DNA of 64,000 bases from JAFNAG01 sp963824985 (GCA_963824985.1 CAWGRQ010000002.1:62001-126000); one strand, 5' to 3'. Counted from the stretch's first letter, positions 32,174-42,084 are shown. Notes: generated by a model from the sequence alone, not told the origin. Numbers and translations: made by a program.

Positions 32174-33700
32174 ATGAAAAAGCTGTTTGCATTCCTGCTC
32201 CTTGCAGTGTCCCTTGCCATGGCGGCGCCGCCGGCGCCCAAACCCAAACTGATTCTCACCATCGTCATCGACCAGTTCCGCTATGACTACCTGACCCGCT
32301 ACCGGAGTGATTACAAAGGCGGGCTGAACACGCTGCTGACCCGCGGGGCCGTATTCACCAACGCCTACCACCAGCACTTCCCGACGGTGACCGCCGTGGG
32401 TCACAGCGTGGTTTTGTCGGGGGCGACCCCATCCGTGAGCGGCATCATCGGCAACGACTGGTACGATCGGCAAGCCGGCAGGTCCGTGACCAGCGTCTCG
32501 GACGGTTCAGTGAAGATTCTGGGGGGATCGGGAGAAGGCGGCGCTTCGCCGCGGCGTCTTCTGGTGGGGACGGTCGGAGATGAGCTCCGGAATGCCACTG
32601 ACGGTGCGTCCCGGGTGATCGGCATCTCCTTCAAGGACCGGGCCGCGATATTACCCGCCGGCCCCTCGGCCAATGCCGCCTACTGGTATGACGGCGGCAA
32701 CGGCAGTTTTGTCAGCAGCTCTTACTACTTCGCCGACCTCCCCGGCTGGGTGAAGGAATTCAATACGCTCAAAAGCGTCGACCGGTATCGCGGCGCCGCG
32801 TGGCTCGATCACAAGCTGCCATCCGACGAGAAGGTTTACTCTGCAGTGATCTCGAGCCCGTTCGGAAGCGAATTGCTCGAAAATTTCGCGGAAAAGGCAA
32901 TCCAGGCCGAGCAGCTCGGAAAGCGCGCGGTCACCGACCTTCTGATGGTGAGCTTCTCCTCCAACGATTATGTCGGCCATTCGTATGGTCCTGATTCCGT
33001 CGAGGCTCGCGAAATCTCGATCCAGGCGGACCGGATGCTGGACAGGCTGTTCCGTTATCTGGACGGGCAGATCGGCATGCAGAATGTCCTGGTGGTGCTG
33101 ACCGGGGACCATGGGGTGGCGCCGGTGCCCGAGGTCAATGCCGCCCGCAAGATGCCCGGAGGACGCATGCCTGCCGGCATCATTCAGAAGACAGTGCAGG
33201 CGGCCCTGGCCCAGAAATATGGCGACGGCAAATGGATCCTCAGCTCGTCGGATCATTCCCTGTACCTCAACACCGACCTCATGGCCCAGTTGAAGCTGGA
33301 TCCTGCGGCGGTCGAAGAAACCGCGCGCGACGCCGGCCTATCGGTGGAGCACGTCTTCCGGGCATACACGCGCCATCAGCTGATCGACGGCGCTGTTTAC
33401 GATGACATGGTCGGACGCCGGGTGCTCAACGGTTACAACGTCCGCCGCGGCGCCGATGTCCTGTTCGTTCTCGATCCATATTGGATGTTCGGGAGGAGCG
33501 GGACCACCCACGGTGCGCCATTCCAGTACGACGCCCATGTTCCGCTGATCTTTATGGGCGCCCGGATCCGCGCCGGGAGATTTGACCGGGAAGTCGCGAT
33601 TTTCGACATCGCTCCGACGCTGGCGACCCTGATGGACCTGGAAACGCCCGCCGGATCCTGTGGACGAGTCCTGACCGAAATGTTTCTGGATGCAAAATAG
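32174..33700 (+). CDS. Secreted alkaline phosphatase superfamily phosphodiesterase (PafA-like)
   Basis: A 508-residue protein with a signal peptide (to about residue 18). It has the metal-enzyme core: IDQFRYDYL (Asp33), the nucleophile region FPTVTAVGHS (Thr71 or Thr73), GNDWYDR, LTGDHGVAPV and a late THGAPFQYDAHVPLIF with a histidine ligand. This matches PafA-type phosphate-irrepressible alkaline phosphatases and nucleotide pyrophosphatase/phosphodiesterases, which release phosphate in the periplasm. It is monocistronic. The GGAGG of the ribosome site is 12 bases before the ATG. Confidence 0.88.
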   Translation: MKKLFAFLLLAVSLAMAAPPAPKPKLILTIVIDQFRYDYLTRYRSDYKGGLNTLLTRGAVFTNAYHQHFPTVTAVGHSVVLSGATPSVSGIIGNDWYDRQAGRSVTSVSDGSVKILGGSGEGGASPRRLLVGTVGDELRNATDGASRVIGISFKDRAAILPAGPSANAAYWYDGGNGSFVSSSYYFADLPGWVKEFNTLKSVDRYRGAAWLDHKLPSDEKVYSAVISSPFGSELLENFAEKAIQAEQLGKRAVTDLLMVSFSSNDYVGHSYGPDSVEAREISIQADRMLDRLFRYLDGQIGMQNVLVVLTGDHGVAPVPEVNAARKMPGGRMPAGIIQKTVQAALAQKYGDGKWILSSSDHSLYLNTDLMAQLKLDPAAVEETARDAGLSVEHVFRAYTRHQLIDGAVYDDMVGRRVLNGYNVRRGADVLFVLDPYWMFGRSGTTHGAPFQYDAHVPLIFMGARIRAGRFDREVAIFDIAPTLATLMDLETPAGSCGRVLTEMFLDAK

Positions 33701-33763
33701 GGCGTGATTCCGGGGCGTTCGTACCGCTAGGCAAAAAACAGTGGGGCGGGTACAATATCGGGA

Positions 33764-34693
33764 ATGAGGCCATCATTCGTTCGCCGGCAATTGTGGCTGC
33801 TCCTCTTCTGCTTGCCCTTGGGGGCCGCGCCCCGAATGCAGCAGCCGCAGACCAGTGCGCGTCCTGCGCCTGCCAAGGCCAATTTGGGCCAGGCCGGGTC
33901 CCAGGAAGAGCTGGATGACTACAACCGGCTGCACGCGGAGTTGGATGCGGCCGCCAAGAAGAACCAGATTGACGATTTTGCGAACCGGTATCCTGACTCA
34001 GGGTTGCTTGCCTACGTCTATCAGGAAGGAGTCTATCTCGGACGCCAACTGAACCGGATCGACATGATGGCGGAATACGGCGAGAAATCCCTGATACTCT
34101 GGCCCGGCAATTACACGCTTCTGACCGAACTCGCGAGCGCCTATGTGCAGCGCAACCGGGTGGAACAGGCTGGCGAAAAGGCGAAACAGGCGATTGACCT
34201 GGTAACTACCGCCGTGAAGCCGGCGCACATCACCGAGGAACAGTGGGCTGAGGAAAAAAAGCTGCTGCTCGCGAGCAATTACACCACGCTGGGATTCATG
34301 CATCTGCGCCGGGCCCAGGCCAGCAGCGATCCCACCGTGAGGACGAGCGAGGCCGAATATTCGGTCAATCCCTTCGAAAGAGCGCTGGAATATGTGCCGG
34401 CAGATGATTATGCCCTGTATGGCCTGGGGTATGCATGGGTGATCCTGAATGAGTATCGGGCGGCGGAATCGAATCTGGCCAAGGCGGTTGCGGTGGGTGG
34501 GATCATCATGGCGAGCGCTCGTCGCCTGCTTGAGGAAATCTACCGGAGCCGGCACGATCAGACGCTCGATGGCCTGGACCAGGTGATCGCCAAAGCCAAA
34601 GCGGATTTCGGAATCTCGGGGCAATCGCCATCACCTCAAAATGGGTCTCCAATGCCGGGTCGGGCTCACGCCGCCGCCAATCTGCTTGATTGA
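33764..34693 (+). CDS. Secreted tetratricopeptide-like protein
   Basis: A 309-residue protein with a signal peptide to about residue 22, a proline/alanine-rich spacer, then helix pairs of the TPR type (SLILWPGNYTLLTELASAYV, LASNYTTLGFMHLRRAQ, DDYALYGLGYAWVILNEYRA). It likely serves as a periplasmic scaffold. TACAAT at 33751-33756 is placed so that transcription would begin at or next to the ATG, suggesting a leaderless message; no ribosome binding site is present. Confidence 0.8.
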   Translation: MRPSFVRRQLWLLLFCLPLGAAPRMQQPQTSARPAPAKANLGQAGSQEELDDYNRLHAELDAAAKKNQIDDFANRYPDSGLLAYVYQEGVYLGRQLNRIDMMAEYGEKSLILWPGNYTLLTELASAYVQRNRVEQAGEKAKQAIDLVTTAVKPAHITEEQWAEEKKLLLASNYTTLGFMHLRRAQASSDPTVRTSEAEYSVNPFERALEYVPADDYALYGLGYAWVILNEYRAAESNLAKAVAVGGIIMASARRLLEEIYRSRHDQTLDGLDQVIAKAKADFGISGQSPSPQNGSPMPGRAHAAANLLD

Positions 34694-34901
34694 TGATCCA
34701 GGAATCAAGGACATCCGCGGGCCCGAAAAAACTCAGACGTACGCGGAGCCGATCCGCGTTCATCCGTGTCCCGGGAACTTTCGGTCATGACCGGATCCCG
34801 GCGATCCTGAGCATTCACTGCCGGCCGTCTTGCGTTGCGCCCGGGGCGCAGCGCGCGATATAAACAAGCCCAGGCAATCGACCGGAGAAGGTGGGAGTCC
34901 A

Positions 34902-37049
34902 ATGAAGCGACATTGTGCCTGTCTCGGGATTGCAGCCCTGCTCTGCGTTTCGCCCGAGGCTGTTTCCCTCCCTGCACAGAAACAGGAGAAACCCGGGCAA
35001 TCCGCACAGGGGCAGACCTTTAAAGTCACGACCGAGCTCGTGGAAGTGCGCGCGGTCGTGACCGACCGGCAGGGGAAGTTCGTCGATAATCTGCGGAAAG
35101 AGGACTTCGAGCTGCTGGAAAACAACCGCCCACAGGAAATCGGGGGCTTCTCGGTCACACGCGTGGCGGCGGATGGAAACCAACCGCCCGTTGCGGGCGG
35201 CGTTACTCCAACCCGCCCGGCGCCGAGCCTGCACGAACGGCTGGCCGGAGCCCCGGCACGTACGGTGGTGCTGTTTATCGACACTCTTCATCTCTCCCTC
35301 TCCAGCCTGATGCAGGTCAAGCAGGCGCTCCGCCGCTTCATGGACCAACAGCTGACCGGACAGGACATGGTGGCGCTGGTGACCAGCAGCGGATCTTTGG
35401 GAATCGCCGAGCAGTTTACTCGCGACCGGCAACTCCTGCGCTATGCCGTCGACCGGATCAGCCCCGGTCCGCCGGCTCATGCGAGCTTTTTTTCGCCCTA
35501 CCTGGCTGCCTGCGTCGAGCGCGGCGATGTGGACGCCATGAATGTCGCCATTGCCCTGTTGCGGCTGGAGGACGGCGCCGTCGGCGACCGCCGCACGATG
35601 GAGATGCTGGCGCGCGGGCGCTCCTCCCAGGTGCTTGCGGAGGCATCGTATCTCCGCAAAGCCACCCTGTTCACCCTTAAGGCAGTTGCCGGGCAGATGG
35701 CTACCCTGCCCGGGCAGCGCATGATTACACTTTTCTCGGACGGGTTTTCGCTCCAGGATAACGGCGGCCCGCAGACCAACGACCTGCAGACAGTCATCAG
35801 CCGCGCCGTGCGCTCGGGCGTGGCCATATACTCGATTGACGCGGCGGGATTGCAGCCGCCGCCGATGTTCAACGCCGCCATGCAGGGGGGAGGCGCTGCC
35901 GGCCCGCGGCTTGAGAGCTATGTGTCGGCATCGGAAAAGGATGTGAAGGACGGCATCAACGCGCTCGCGGCGGACACCGGCGGACAAATGTACCGCAACA
36001 CCAATGATCTCGGCGGCGCGCTGGGACGGGCCTTCGATGCCAACCGGTCGTACTATGTGCTGGCCTATTACCTGGCGGTGGCCGGGGACGACCGCCAATT
36101 CCGGCGCATCACCGTGCGGGTTCGAAATCATTCCGACTACATCGTTCGGACCGCACGCGGATTCGTGCCGTCCGACATTATCAGGGGGCAGGAAGAGGAC
36201 GCCGGGAAAACGCCCCAGCAGCGTCTGCTCCGGGCCATAAACGGGCCGCTCCCCCTCACCGATCTCGGTGTGTCCGTCGCGGCCGATTTCCTCGTGATGG
36301 AAGGAGACGACGCCCAGGTTTCGCTGACCGTCCATCTTGATGGCGACCAGCTGCAATACCGGCAGCAGGATCAGCGGCACGTCATGGCCGCCGAAGTACT
36401 TTGCGTAATCTATGACTCTGCGGGGAAGGTCGCGGACAGCCTGGCAAATACCGTGCAGGGGAACCTGACCCCGGAACGCCTCGCTGTGGTGCGGCAAAAC
36501 GGGTACCGGTTATCCCGGCGGGTGCCGCTGAAACCGGGCGTGTATCAAGTGCGGGTGGGTGTGATGGAATCCGGGACGGAACGTATCGGAACCGCCTCCG
36601 ACTGGGTGGAGGTGCCCAATCTTGCCCGCAGCAAACTCGCCCTGAGCAGTCTGGTCCTGCTCGACCCCCCTGCCGCCGGGGGTGCAGCGATGGCCACGGT
36701 CAAGCCGGACACCCTGGGCGGATCCCGGATGGTCCAGGGCGTTCGGTTGTATCCGCGCAGTCAGACCTGCGCGTACCTCCTTCGGGTGTTCCGTACTGCC
36801 GGGACTCCCTCCGATTCCCCGCCTGTGATGCAAACGGAGCTGTGGTATGGAGGAAAATCAGTACGGCAGGATAATTGGCGGCCTATTTCCGCCGCGCCAT
36901 CGGGGATTGACGCTAAAGGGTGGTTTCCCATCAGCGGAGGAATCGATCTCGCCGGACTCGAGCCCGGGTTGTATGAACTGCGGGTCACCGTCAAGGACCC
37001 GGTTTCGAAGAAATCCGCCGAACGAACCGTCGTCTTCGGGGTTGAGTGA
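34902..37049 (+). CDS. VWFA-related acidobacterial secreted protein
   Basis: A 715-residue exported protein. The start is the ATG at 34902 with GGTGGGAG upstream, giving a signal peptide; the frame is open from 34830 but without a ribosome site. After the leader comes the family hallmark (VTTELVEVRAVVTDRQGKFV, DNLRKEDFELLENNRPQEI). A von Willebrand A-like domain at about 120-330 follows, with a degenerate metal site (LFIDTLHLSLSS), then beta-rich C-terminal domains. This VWFA-related family (TIGR03436) is almost restricted to Acidobacteriota. Role unknown; probably adhesion or outer-surface assembly. Confidence 0.9.
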   Translation: MKRHCACLGIAALLCVSPEAVSLPAQKQEKPGQSAQGQTFKVTTELVEVRAVVTDRQGKFVDNLRKEDFELLENNRPQEIGGFSVTRVAADGNQPPVAGGVTPTRPAPSLHERLAGAPARTVVLFIDTLHLSLSSLMQVKQALRRFMDQQLTGQDMVALVTSSGSLGIAEQFTRDRQLLRYAVDRISPGPPAHASFFSPYLAACVERGDVDAMNVAIALLRLEDGAVGDRRTMEMLARGRSSQVLAEASYLRKATLFTLKAVAGQMATLPGQRMITLFSDGFSLQDNGGPQTNDLQTVISRAVRSGVAIYSIDAAGLQPPPMFNAAMQGGGAAGPRLESYVSASEKDVKDGINALAADTGGQMYRNTNDLGGALGRAFDANRSYYVLAYYLAVAGDDRQFRRITVRVRNHSDYIVRTARGFVPSDIIRGQEEDAGKTPQQRLLRAINGPLPLTDLGVSVAADFLVMEGDDAQVSLTVHLDGDQLQYRQQDQRHVMAAEVLCVIYDSAGKVADSLANTVQGNLTPERLAVVRQNGYRLSRRVPLKPGVYQVRVGVMESGTERIGTASDWVEVPNLARSKLALSSLVLLDPPAAGGAAMATVKPDTLGGSRMVQGVRLYPRSQTCAYLLRVFRTAGTPSDSPPVMQTELWYGGKSVRQDNWRPISAAPSGIDAKGWFPISGGIDLAGLEPGLYELRVTVKDPVSKKSAERTVVFGVE

Positions 37050-37171
37050 GCGTAACCATCAATGGTCCGGATGGTTTGCCGGATGGCGCCTATCCCTCAT
37101 TTCTCTCCGGATTTAGCGTTGTAGCGGCGCAGACGGGCACGAATACAAGGCGCGGCAGCAATGGCCGACAA

Positions 37172-37252
37172 TAAAAAGGGGACATTCCGATTTTCTACTC
37201 GGCCGGCATCAAGACCCAGGACCAGGAGGAAATTCGGAATGTCCCCCTTTTT
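37172..37252. repeat. REP-like hairpin 2
   Basis: Imperfect inverted repeat, arms about 37173-37195 and 37228-37252 (core AAAAGGGGACATTCCGA), loop about 33 nt. It lies between the VWFA gene and the convergent homocysteinase-like gene. The rest of 37050-37356 holds no gene; the right arm ends in a T-run that could aid termination. Confidence 0.65.
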
Positions 37253-37356
37253 GACTCGACCGAGGACAAGCCGGCAAAAAGCCGATGCTAATCGCGGCCC
37301 GCAAGCTCCAGTCCTTCGGGCTGAAGCTGAGAGCCAACAGCCAACAGCCTAAACAG

Positions 37357-38526
37357 CTACAGCCCAGGCTTGCGCGTCAGCTCCAGATAGGCGGATGCAA
37401 CCGCCGCATCGATGGCCGGGGGGACGGGGACCACGCACGATTCCGGACCGACCCCGCGCCGGGCCACCGCTTCGAGGCAACGCGCCTGCAACGCAAATCC
37501 GAGATCCATCGATTCGATAGAATTGCCCAGAGGGCGCGGGCCTGCGAGATTCACCATATGCCCGCGCCCCAGAAGGTGGATCTGCCGGTGATCGGCGAGA
37601 TGCCAGGTTGTGATCTCATCTTCGTACTGTTCGCTGCGTGCGACCTGGCCGGAAGCCTCTATGCCCGCGACGTCGATTTCCCAGGGGAAATGCCCGGCAT
37701 TGGCAAGTACAACCCCGTTTTTAAAATGCGGGAGATCCGCCGCGGTGAGCACATTCCGGGCGCCGGCGACGGTCACGATAATATCGGCACTGGCGATGGC
37801 GTCCGTCCTCGCGGGAGTGAGAAACCCATCCAGGTGAGCTTTAAGGGTGGTCACGGGATTGATGTCCACCACCGAAACCACGGAGAAGCCATTGCGGAAA
37901 CACTCGGCCACCCCCGTGCCGCAGGCGCCGTATCCGAAGACCGTGACCCGGCGGCCCGCTGCGGCCCGATTCGTGAAGCGCAGGAATCCTTCGAACACAC
38001 TTTGCCCCACGGCATGCTCATTCTCGGCGAACTGCTTGATCGGACTGTCGTTGATGACCAGCACGGGCCTGCGGATACGTTCCCGCATCGGAACAAGCCG
38101 CATGCGGCCCGAGGTGGTTTCCTCTGTCCCCCCCAGCAAATCCTCATAGGGCCGATCGGCATAGCGTGAGAAAAGATCTCCGCCATTATCCAGAATCAGT
38201 TGAGGCTTTCGCTCCACGATGGCATCGAGAAAGCGGCTGTGAACTGCCGGATCCTTGGTCTGGTGCCCTATGATGTCCGCGCCGCGCTCCTGGAGAAATA
38301 CCGCGGTCGCCGGCTGGGTGCTGTTGAGATTACCGGTGGCTATGAGGCGCGCACCACCGCGCATGAGGGTTATCATAAGCGCAGCGGTCTTGGGCTCGAG
38401 GTGTATCGATGCTCCGATGGTAAGACCTGCGAACGGTCTGGTTCCGTCGAATTCAGAAGAGATGGCCTCCAATAAACGACAGCTGCAAACCACCCACTCG
38501 ATACGGGTGGCGCCGGCGGTGGACAT
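37357..38526 (-). CDS. Divergent S-adenosylhomocysteinase-like protein
   Basis: A 389-residue AdoHcyase-fold protein, shorter than typical bacterial enzymes (430-480). The substrate domain shows IHLEPKTAALMITLMRGGA, NLNSTQP and DNGGDL. The NAD domain has GYGACGTGVA and NAGHFPWEID. The catalytic segment reads NDSPIKQFAENEHAVGQS where the standard enzyme has NDSVTKSKFDN: the lysine is kept, the following aspartate appears as glutamate. The usual C-terminal tail that reaches into the partner active site is absent. It may act on a related thioether or be a slow enzyme; ahcY proper may lie elsewhere. Confidence 0.8.
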   Translation of the reverse strand: MSTAGATRIEWVVCSCRLLEAISSEFDGTRPFAGLTIGASIHLEPKTAALMITLMRGGARLIATGNLNSTQPATAVFLQERGADIIGHQTKDPAVHSRFLDAIVERKPQLILDNGGDLFSRYADRPYEDLLGGTEETTSGRMRLVPMRERIRRPVLVINDSPIKQFAENEHAVGQSVFEGFLRFTNRAAAGRRVTVFGYGACGTGVAECFRNGFSVVSVVDINPVTTLKAHLDGFLTPARTDAIASADIIVTVAGARNVLTAADLPHFKNGVVLANAGHFPWEIDVAGIEASGQVARSEQYEDEITTWHLADHRQIHLLGRGHMVNLAGPRPLGNSIESMDLGFALQARCLEAVARRGVGPESCVVPVPPAIDAAVASAYLELTRKPGL

Positions 38527-38721
38527 GACATCCTCCTATGTGAAAAGGTCGAACCGCCGGAGCGACATGTGCTGCCGGCAATGGGAGTATCACTACTGTA
38601 CCGGCTCAATGCCGTCCGGGCTAATGCCGATTCTCACCGTTCCATATCTCCGGCCGGACCCCGTGCCCGGGGATACGGGGACAGGGCTGCGGCCGGCGAG
38701 GGCAGCAGCCCCGCGTGCGTG

Positions 38722-39441
38722 TTATTCGAAGAGAGCCTGCAGCGCTTCGTATTTCGCGTGTACCTTCTCCACGCCCGCCTCCATACCCGTGTGATCGTGT
38801 GCCTTGCCGGCGGCATCCAGAGTCCGGGCAGCCTCCAGCAGTTCGACGGTCGCGGTCTTGAACGCGCCGGCTTTGGCTTCAAACTGCTTCGGCAACGTCG
38901 CCCGGGTAATGGCCTCGGCCATGGTTACAAGTTCGGCGGTCGCACCCCGAATCTTGTCGTAGGCCTTTTCCGGGAGATACTTGTGATAGATGACGTACAG
39001 ACTCTGGTGAAAGGTATCCATTTCTTTAAGGACCGGGTTGAGCGTGCGCACCAGCCCTTCGTATTTCGCGTGCAGCGATTCAGCGGCGTTTAGCAAAGCC
39101 TGGTCGTCCTTGCCGGCGGCGGCGGAGCTATAGGCATCCACAGCCTTCCTGAATTCCGCTATACCATCCTTCCACTTGGTTTCCTTTTCGCGCAGGATGC
39201 CGGGAAGCTTTGCCGCATAGATCCTGGCCGCGAGTTCGCCGATCTGGGGAATGAAACCGCGAAGGGCCTTGGCGTCTTTGGCCGGGTAGGCCGTGTGCCA
39301 GATCGCGTAGATAACTTCATGGAAGGCCGTCAGTTCCGGGACTTCGCTTTTGGTTTCTCCCGCCAGATCCTGAGATTGGACCGGAATTGTGAGTCCCATG
39401 AATAACAGGGGAAGGAATGCTATGAACGTACGTTTGGCCAT
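38722..39441 (-). CDS. Periplasmic helical protein with two tandem repeats
   Basis: A 239-residue protein with a signal peptide (to about residue 23) followed by two related repeats of about 100 residues. Repeat 1 begins FHEVIYAIWHTAYPAKD and repeat 2 begins FHQSLYVIYHKYLPEKA; both end in LHAKYEGL or VHAKYEALQ. Each should form a four-helix bundle, and the paired histidines seven to eight residues apart could bind a metal. I do not recognise the family. It stands alone. Confidence 0.75.
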   Translation of the reverse strand: MAKRTFIAFLPLLFMGLTIPVQSQDLAGETKSEVPELTAFHEVIYAIWHTAYPAKDAKALRGFIPQIGELAARIYAAKLPGILREKETKWKDGIAEFRKAVDAYSSAAAGKDDQALLNAAESLHAKYEGLVRTLNPVLKEMDTFHQSLYVIYHKYLPEKAYDKIRGATAELVTMAEAITRATLPKQFEAKAGAFKTATVELLEAARTLDAAGKAHDHTGMEAGVEKVHAKYEALQALFE

Positions 39442-39464
39442 AAGAACCTTTCCATTAAGAGAGA

Positions 39465-39720
39465 GTTGCTAAACTCCTGATTCGTTTCTGTCGCGAAACT
39501 CCTTTTTTGCTGCGCGGCACCGCGTCCCGGAGGGGCGCCGGACAATAGCCGGGGGTACAAGCCCCCGGTGGGAAGTTGCCTATTGTCGAGCCCGGGCAGG
39601 GGCGAAAGATCTTTATCCGCAGACATTTTCTATCGCCCCTTAGGAGGGTTCCGCATCCATATCCGGCCCAACCCCGGGCTTGCGCCCGGATCTATTATCT
39701 TTCCGCCCCGGGGCGCGCCA
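39465..39720. repeat. Long intergenic repeat, copy 2 (pair with 26250-26500)
   Basis: See the first copy. Here it occupies most of the 460 bases between the helical repeat protein (minus) and the DUF5695 gene (plus); the remainder holds no gene. The hairpin AGCCGGGGGTACAAGCCCCC is present. Confidence 0.7.
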
Positions 39721-39903
39721 GTCTGCCGAACCAGTTTCGCGCCAGAGACTAATTATGCCGATTCCGGCAAAAGTATCAAGGAGGGCCCGCGAAGAGGGAA
39801 ACAGGGTCAATGCGATTGAGCTCCCTTCGTGGTAGTGTGGAGTCCCGGCATGGAATTGCCGGGAATGGTCTAATGATTTTCCGATTGTCGAGGGGACAGA
39901 CCG

Positions 39904-42084
39904 ATGAACGTACTTGTGATGATCTGGTGGTCGGGCGTGCTGCCGATTCTTCTGGCAGTTCAACAGCCGGGAGCCGCCCCGGCGCCGGCCGGAGCCATTG
40001 AGAAGGGGGACTTCCGCTTCATCTATGACGAGCGCGGTATTTCAGGACTTGCCAATCCACATGATCCGTTTGGAGCCGTCATCGTGCCCGCGGCGGCCGC
40101 GGCCGGCGCTCGCGGCCAGGGGGGGGCCGGAGGGCGTGGCGGCGACGCCGGAGCCACGCTCGGCCTGAATCTCAGCTATCGGGTGGGAAACGGTGAGTGG
40201 ACGAATCTCACCACTCGCGGAACCAGATTGACCGCCACCCAGGAAACGGGAACTGTGACCTATACCAGCGACTCCGCCACCTCTCCGCTCAAGGTTGTCG
40301 AAACTTACAAGACCGACGGGAGTGTGCTGGATTGGACCATCGACATGGAATCCACCGGAAAAGCCGGCGTGCAGGTGGGCGATCTTGGGATCAGCATTCC
40401 CGCAGCCGGTCCGACAGGAGAAAGCCCGATTCAGATTTTCGAGCGCGGCTTTCTCCGGCACCAGTTTATTTCCGGCAACGGTTCGTTCTTCTACTTCGTG
40501 CGCGCCTCGGGGGCGCCGCCGTTTCTGCTGGTGACGGTCCGTCCCGGAACCAGGCTCGAGTACACGGGGAGCGGCGGCGGTCGCGGCGGCGCTCAAGTGT
40601 ACGTCCATTCCAGCCGGACCGGCGGTGCAGAGACGCGCGGCACCTGGCGCCAGGCGCACACCGCACTGGATCTTGCCCCCGCGGGCCGTCCCGGCAGCCG
40701 CGCTTCCTACGGATTTCGCATGCAGTGGGCCAACAGTTACGAGGAGTTGCGCGAGCTGATTTACCAGGCGGGGCTCTTCGACATCCGCGTCGTCCCGGGC
40801 ATGACGGTCCCGGAAAACCTGACGGCACGATTCTCTCTGCATACCAAGGCCAAAATAGAGGCGATTCAGGCTGAATTTCCGGATCAGACGACGATCCGCC
40901 CGCTGGGAGAGCCTAAGCCCGGCCATCACGTCTATGAAGTGGCGTTCAGGAAACTGGGCGAGAACATGCTGACCATCAGGCATGACGGCGGGCGCCAGAC
41001 CTATCTCGAATTTTTCGCCACCGAACCGATGGAAACCCTGATCAAGAAGCGCGCCGCCTTTATCGTCAACAGGCAGCAGATCAAGGATCCCTCGAAATGG
41101 TGGAACGGCGTTTACGGGCCCTACGACATGAAGGCCAAGGTGACGCGCACGATCGAGGACCCGGACATATTCCTTGACCGCATGGTCTATGCGCTGACCT
41201 GCGACGACCCGGGCTTGAGCAAGGCGCCGTTTCTCGCGTCGAAGAACGTTACGTTCCCCGACGCCAAGGAGATCGCTTCGCTGGAATATTATCTGAAGAA
41301 CTTCGTCTGGGGAGGTCTGCAGCGTCGCGACGATGAGCGGCCTTATCCCTACGGAATCTACGGGACGCCCAATTGGTATGTCAATCGCGATCCCGCCAGA
41401 CGAAAAGCCTATGTGGATGCACTGGCCAGCGGCGCCACGGCCAGGCGCGATCTGGCGAAGGAGCATGTCTGGCGCTCTTACGATTACCCGCACGTCGTCA
41501 TGCTTTATTTCCACATGTACCAGATCGCCAGGATGTACCCGGAGATGTCGACCTATCTCGACGCGGCGGGTTATCTCAACCGCGCCTGGGAAACGGCGCG
41601 CGCATTTTACACTTACCCCTACGAGATCTACCCGGAGTACTACGACACCTACAAGTGGGGCCTTTACAATGAGCTCGTCGTGCTCGAGCTGATCGACGCG
41701 CTCGAGCAGGAGGGATTCCCGCAGCAGGCGGCCTGGCTGCGCGGCGAATGGGAAAAAAAGACCAAGTATTTCGTCTATGACGACCTCTACCCGTTCCGCT
41801 CCGAGTACGCTTTCGATCGCACCGCCTTCGAGTCGACATATGCGTTCGCCAAATACGGGGCGACGCACGACATGAAACCGGACCAGAACCTCTGGTTCGA
41901 CCTCAAGCTCAAGAAGTGGTATTCCCACCCCGCCGTGCGGCGTGAAGACTCGCGAGCCTTCATGGACCGGCAGCTCGCTTCCGGCCTGGGTCGTGCGCGG
42001 CTGGCTGAACCCGGCGTTTTATACTCTCGGCGCCGATGGCGGCGTCAGCTACATGGCGGCCATGGGGGGATGGGGCGTGCTTGA
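39904..42084 (+). CDS. DUF5695 secreted glycosidase-like protein, main frame (frameshifted)
   Basis: A 726-codon frame, of which the last 30 codons are out of register. A signal-like N-terminus (about 1-20) is followed by a beta-sandwich region (GDFRFIYDERGISGLANPHD, LDWTIDMESTG, FLRHQFISGNGSFFYFVRAS) and an (alpha/alpha)-barrel-like helical part (WWNGVYGPYDMKAK, YDYPHVVMLYFHMYQIARMY, YEIYPEYYDTYKWGLYNELV). This is the DUF5695 family, thought to be glycan-active. Near 41975 the reading shifts one base to the next frame, then again near 42217, so the intact gene spans 39904-42836, about 975 residues. Confidence 0.85.
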   Translation: MNVLVMIWWSGVLPILLAVQQPGAAPAPAGAIEKGDFRFIYDERGISGLANPHDPFGAVIVPAAAAAGARGQGGAGGRGGDAGATLGLNLSYRVGNGEWTNLTTRGTRLTATQETGTVTYTSDSATSPLKVVETYKTDGSVLDWTIDMESTGKAGVQVGDLGISIPAAGPTGESPIQIFERGFLRHQFISGNGSFFYFVRASGAPPFLLVTVRPGTRLEYTGSGGGRGGAQVYVHSSRTGGAETRGTWRQAHTALDLAPAGRPGSRASYGFRMQWANSYEELRELIYQAGLFDIRVVPGMTVPENLTARFSLHTKAKIEAIQAEFPDQTTIRPLGEPKPGHHVYEVAFRKLGENMLTIRHDGGRQTYLEFFATEPMETLIKKRAAFIVNRQQIKDPSKWWNGVYGPYDMKAKVTRTIEDPDIFLDRMVYALTCDDPGLSKAPFLASKNVTFPDAKEIASLEYYLKNFVWGGLQRRDDERPYPYGIYGTPNWYVNRDPARRKAYVDALASGATARRDLAKEHVWRSYDYPHVVMLYFHMYQIARMYPEMSTYLDAAGYLNRAWETARAFYTYPYEIYPEYYDTYKWGLYNELVVLELIDALEQEGFPQQAAWLRGEWEKKTKYFVYDDLYPFRSEYAFDRTAFESTYAFAKYGATHDMKPDQNLWFDLKLKKWYSHPAVRREDSRAFMDRQLASGLGRARLAEPGVLYSRRRWRRQLHGGHGGMGRA

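Noticed and set aside
34815..36497. 560-codon minus-strand frame opposite the VWFA gene
   Set aside because: A long antisense frame caused by GC-rich codon use; no homology-like motifs or ribosome site.
40042..41928. 628-codon minus-strand frame opposite the DUF5695 gene
   Set aside because: Antisense shadow; the plus-strand sequence has clear family motifs.
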